Assembly: GCF_001696615.3 (NCBI RefSeq)
Contig: NZ_CP032279.1
Coordinates: 2,976,001 to 3,040,000 of the forward strand
DNA: 64,000 bases
Source of the DNA: Acinetobacter sp. WCHAc010034
GTDB lineage: Bacteria > Pseudomonadota > Gammaproteobacteria > Pseudomonadales > Moraxellaceae
Direction of reading: 5' to 3'
In this document: positions 61,158 through 64,000 of the stretch, in pieces
Position numbering within the stretch: position 1 is the first letter of the stretch
Layout: each line of letters starts with the position of its first letter
The notes under the pieces: generated by a model
Seen by the model: only the letters and a program-made list of their open reading frames with translations
What the model was told of the DNA's origin: nothing
Databases searched by the model: none
Made by a program: the position numbers and the translations under genes

Positions 61158-61676
61158 TTACCGGCTGAGCACCTGCAGGCTGACGCGGATAAATTCAGGC
61201 AGGTCATCGGGCGCGCGCGAGGTGATGTATAAATTATTGTCATTCACCACAGGTTCATCATAATACACGGCGCCGGCATTCAGCAGGTCAATCATCACCG
61301 GCTTTACCGCGGTCATTCTGCGCCCTTTCACCACTTTGGCATTGATCAGCAGCTGCGGGCCGTGGCAGATGCACATAATCGGCTTCTGCGCGCCGGCAAA
61401 GTCGCGGACAAACTCGACATAGCGGTCATCGGCGCGGAGCCGGTCAGGCGAATAGCCGCCGGGAATCAGCAAGGCGTCAAAATCATGAATGGAAACATGG
61501 TCTATACTTTGGTCGATGGTCACGGAAGATTTGCGCCGCTTGCCGTAGACCACATTGCCGGCCTGATGCTCTATATTGGAAATGCAATGGCGGGCGGCGC
61601 GGAAGGCTTCCACAGGTTCGGTATATTCCGAGTCCTCAAAATCATGTGTGACCAGAACAGCAATTCTTTTAGGCAT
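61158..61676 (-). CDS. DJ-1/PfpI family protein
   Basis: This 172-residue single-domain flavodoxin-like protein of the DJ-1/PfpI family has the start RIAVLVTHDFEDSEYTEPVEAFRAA with the conserved Glu. DALLIPGGYSPDRLR follows, then the nucleophile elbow IMCICHGPQLLI with Cys104-His105. Members act as proteases, deglycases or general stress proteins (YhbO/YajL type). The exact activity cannot be told from the sequence. It is convergent with xerC and divergent from pheA across a ~490-base spacer. Confidence 0.88.
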   Translation of the reverse strand: MPKRIAVLVTHDFEDSEYTEPVEAFRAARHCISNIEHQAGNVVYGKRRKSSVTIDQSIDHVSIHDFDALLIPGGYSPDRLRADDRYVEFVRDFAGAQKPIMCICHGPQLLINAKVVKGRRMTAVKPVMIDLLNAGAVYYDEPVVNDNNLYITSRAPDDLPEFIRVSLQVLSR

Positions 61677-62170
61677 GGTGATTTCTCCGGCATTGCATTC
61701 TTAAAAATACTATAGATAAATCATTAAAAAATGGTGATTTTTGTGTTGCATATCGGTCTAGAAACGTAATTGGACCGCGTTTTTCCGCCCAGGAAAGCCG
61801 CAATTCAGGCTGCAGTAAATGGATTATTTTTGTGAACTGTTTCCCATAAAATCAACCGGCTTTTGCCTGCCGGCCGGCTTTTTTATAATGAATCTCTTAT
61901 AGATAATAGTTCTGTGCTGATCAGAAAATCATTATTAATCACTTATTTTTCTTCACATACAATCAGGGGCGTGCGCTTTACAAAACTCTATTGCCTGAAA
62001 CGGCGGCTTGCACCGCTGCCTTGGCGGCGCCGGCCTGAATTAAGTCCGGCTGGCGGTTTAAACAACTGTATGTTTTTAAGGCTGAATCAATCAAAGTCTT
62101 ATTGCGCAACATTTGAAAGCTAACTATTGTTATACTGTTTGCAACCACGTTTTTGAAGGGCGACATAACA
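61677..62170. other. Intergenic region between the PfpI gene and pheA
   Basis: I see no gene. It contains GC-rich inverted sequence near 61855-61885 (CCGGC...GCCGG followed by CTTTTTT), which may be a weak terminator, and a second GCCGG/CCGGC hairpin near 62027-62055. The last 60 bases before pheA are promoter-like (TTGAAAG...TATACT). No phenylalanine-rich leader peptide of attenuator type is visible. Confidence 0.4.
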
Positions 62171-63280
62171 ATGATCAATGACGATCAAAACACAACGGCT
62201 TCTCCTGACCTAGCTCAAATCCGCGAAGATATTGACTCGGTTGATATGCAGATTCAGCAGCTGATTAACCGCCGCGCCAAGCTGGCGGAAGCGGTCGCAA
62301 AAGCGAAATTCGCTGCCGAAGAGAACCCGCTGTTTTACCGTCCTGAACGTGAAGCGCAAGTTTTACGCAATGTTATGGATCGCAATGAAGGGCCATTGTC
62401 AGATGTCACAATGGCGCGCCTGTTCCGCGAAATCATGTCCGCCTGCTTAGCGCTTGAAGCGCCGCAAAGCATCGCATTTTTAGGCCCTGTCGGCACCTAT
62501 ACGCACTCCGCGGTTCTAAAGCATTTTGGGCAGGACGCCGTGGTGCGCCCGCTGCCGACCATTGATGAAGTGTTCCGCGAAGTTGAAGCCGGCAGCGCGC
62601 ATTACGGTTTGGTGCCGGTGGAAAACTCCTCTGAAGGGGTGGTGAACCACACGCTGGACTGCTTTAAATCGTCGCACCTGAACGTGATTGGCGAAGTCGA
62701 GCTGCGCATTCATCACCAGTTTTTAGTGTCGGAAAATACCCGCAAAGACAGCATTAAGCAGATTTATGCCCATCAGCAGACTTTGGCGCAATGCCGTGGC
62801 TGGCTGGATGCGCACTATCCGGGCGTAGAGCGCGTTGCGCTCAGCTCAAATGCGGAAGCTGCGCGCCGCATCCGCAATGAATGGCATTCAGCAGCCATTG
62901 CCTCTGAAGTAGCAGCCAATATCTACAATCTGGAAATCCTGCACGGCAATATTGAAGACAATCCGGAAAATACCACGCGCTTTCTGGTGATTGGCCGTGA
63001 AAAGATTCCGCAAAGCGGCAATGACAAAACTTCGCTGCTGATTTCGGCGCATGACCGCGCCGGCGCTTTGCTGGAAATTCTGGCGCCGTTTGCCAAGCAC
63101 AATATCAGCCTGACCAGCATTGAAACCCGTCCGGCGCTGCCTGAAAAATGGGCCTATGTGTTCTTTGTAGACTTGGAAGGGCATGTGGAGCAGGACAATG
63201 TCAAAGCTGCCATTGAGGAAATCCGCCCGCTGGTGAAGGAAATCCGCGTACTGGGTTCATATCCTATGGCTGTCCTGTAA
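62171..63280 (+). CDS. pheA: Chorismate mutase/prephenate dehydratase PheA
   Basis: PheA makes prephenate from chorismate and then phenylpyruvate, the committed steps to phenylalanine. From ATG 62171, which has an AAGGGCG site nine bases upstream, the 369 residues hold three domains. The AroQ chorismate mutase (about 12-95, REDIDSVDMQIQQLINRRAKLAEAVAKAK) is followed by prephenate dehydratase (about 100-275, with IAFLGPVGTYTHSAVLKHFG and VPVENSSEGVVNHTLDCF). A C-terminal ACT domain follows (about 285-365, SLLISAHDRAGALLEILAPFAKHNISLTSIETRP) and binds Phe as inhibitor. A TTG start six codons upstream is less likely. hisC follows on the same strand. Confidence 0.96.
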   Translation: MINDDQNTTASPDLAQIREDIDSVDMQIQQLINRRAKLAEAVAKAKFAAEENPLFYRPEREAQVLRNVMDRNEGPLSDVTMARLFREIMSACLALEAPQSIAFLGPVGTYTHSAVLKHFGQDAVVRPLPTIDEVFREVEAGSAHYGLVPVENSSEGVVNHTLDCFKSSHLNVIGEVELRIHHQFLVSENTRKDSIKQIYAHQQTLAQCRGWLDAHYPGVERVALSSNAEAARRIRNEWHSAAIASEVAANIYNLEILHGNIEDNPENTTRFLVIGREKIPQSGNDKTSLLISAHDRAGALLEILAPFAKHNISLTSIETRPALPEKWAYVFFVDLEGHVEQDNVKAAIEEIRPLVKEIRVLGSYPMAVL

Positions 63281-63349
63281 GCCGCAGCGGCGCTCAATTC
63301 TGCTGTGAAGCTGGGCGCCTTTATTACGTGAAATTATCGGAAGTGTAAA

Positions 63350-64000
63350 ATGACCTTTGTGCCAGCCAATCAGGGCATCGAAAAATTAAAGCCTTATCAA
63401 CCCGGCAAGCCGGTCAGCGAGCTTGAGCGTGAACTGGGGATTACTAATATCGTCAAATTAGCCTCAAACGAAAACCCTTTGGGCTGTTCTGATCAGGTGA
63501 AAAAGGCGGTTGCTGCTGAGCTTGCTGAAATTGGGCGCTATCCGGACGGCGGCGGCTTTATTTTAAAAGACCAGATTCAGGCGCAGTTCGGCTTTGGGCA
63601 TCAGCAGATTACCTTGGGCAATGGCTCAAACGACCTGCTGGAGATTTTTGCGCGGGCTTTTGTTTCCGAAAAAGATTCAGTAGTGTACAGCCAGCACGCC
63701 TTTGCAGTGTACGGCTTGGTGACGCAGGCGATTAATGCCGAAGCGCTTGAAGTGCCGGCCAAAGGCTTTGCGCATGACTTGGACGCGATGGCGGCCGCTG
63801 TTCAAGCCAATACCAAATTAATCTTCATTGCCAACCCGAACAATCCGACCGGCACATGGTTTGAAGAAGCCGAATTTGACGCCTTCATGCAGAAAGTGCC
63901 TGCCCATGTCATTGTGGTGCTGGATGAAGCCTATGTGGAATATTATCCGGAAAACTTCAACAGCCTGAAGTTTCTGGCGCAGTATCCGAACCTGATTGTC
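63350..64000 (+). CDS. hisC: Histidinol-phosphate aminotransferase HisC (partial, cut by the window end)
   Basis: The open frame from ATG 63350 runs to the last base and encodes 217 residues of a class I/II PLP aminotransferase. It begins MTFVPANQGIEKLKPYQPGKPVSELERELGITNIVKLASNENPLG, the HisC substrate-arm motif. GRYPDGGGFILKDQI, LGNGSNDLLEIFARAF, FIANPNNPTGTW and VVLDEAYVEYYPE follow. The PLP lysine lies beyond the window. Placed right after pheA it is likely the hisC2-type enzyme, which can transaminate aromatic keto acids as well as histidinol phosphate. The gap to pheA is about 70 bases. Confidence 0.93.
   Translation, partial: MTFVPANQGIEKLKPYQPGKPVSELERELGITNIVKLASNENPLGCSDQVKKAVAAELAEIGRYPDGGGFILKDQIQAQFGFGHQQITLGNGSNDLLEIFARAFVSEKDSVVYSQHAFAVYGLVTQAINAEALEVPAKGFAHDLDAMAAAVQANTKLIFIANPNNPTGTWFEEAEFDAFMQKVPAHVIVVLDEAYVEYYPENFNSLKFLAQYPNLIV

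Noticed and set aside
61863..62123. 86-codon frame upstream of pheA, and the idea of a PheA attenuator leader
   Set aside because: The peptide is not phenylalanine-rich, and no terminator/antiterminator pair adjoins the pheA start.
1..64000. CRISPR arrays, rRNA genes, prophage structural genes
   Set aside because: No regularly spaced repeats, rRNA sequence or phage head/tail proteins were seen anywhere in the window.

Overview
This window looks like a chromosomal segment of an Acinetobacter species or a close Moraxellaceae relative. The basis is gene content and protein resemblance (FtsH, PaeA/YtfL, a Pseudomonas-type isocitrate lyase, an LptM-LysA-DapF-XerC run, and an iron-type DUF3649-PepSY-DUF3325 operon). 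I cannot assign a species without a search. Most of the window is ordinary core chromosome with bidirectional intrinsic terminators between convergent genes.

Layout. 1-5464: tail of an unknown gene, a DOMON-like protein, yhbY, rlmE, ftsH, folP and a DUF5713-type protein. 5465-12371: a periplasmic protein, tRNA-Leu(UAA), a Tat-type PhoD phosphatase, a membrane protein, a conserved protein, the polyamine exporter paeA and a LysR regulator. 13022-21949: aceA, dgkA, an orphan RND pump, mgtE, a DUF4112 protein and htpX. 22083-27199: two lytic transglycosylases, ttcA, an SCP2 protein, greB and tRNA-Ser(UGA). 27200-29990: an AT-rich decayed island with two broken toxin plus immunity modules of contact-dependent-inhibition (CDI) type, two transposase tails and a CdiA fragment. 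29993-43417: pdxB-epmA, a NERD/zinc-ribbon pair, cca, maeB, a PAS-GGDEF-EAL protein, rsmE, metF and ahcY, the last led by an S-adenosylhomocysteine (SAH) riboswitch. 43634-51712: a DUF4062 protein, a DUF4424 protein, a Sel1 protein, an iron-type membrane operon with a Fur-box-like site, a Tim44-like protein and radA. 51997-64000: cycA, a two-gene DUF4132 operon, lptM-lysA-dapF-hydrolase-xerC, a PfpI-like protein, pheA and the start of hisC.

How genes work together. AhcY and MetF act in the methyl cycle, and the riboswitch ties their expression to SAH. LysA and DapF are consecutive enzymes of the lysine/diaminopimelate branch. PheA and HisC serve aromatic amino acid or histidine synthesis. AceA and MaeB handle C2/C4 carbon flow. 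YhbY, RlmE, TtcA, Cca, RsmE, EpmA and GreB serve RNA maturation, translation and transcription.

The most unusual structure is a pair of short non-coding elements (8084-8398 and 46214-46542). They share termini but not interiors, are flanked by 10- and 11-bp direct repeats, and each sits in the loop of a former intrinsic terminator. In both, the end that carries its own terminator hairpin faces the upstream gene or operon. Other points of interest are the CDI relic island, the SAH riboswitch, and a DnaA-box-like cluster beside nested inverted repeats at 23112-23266.
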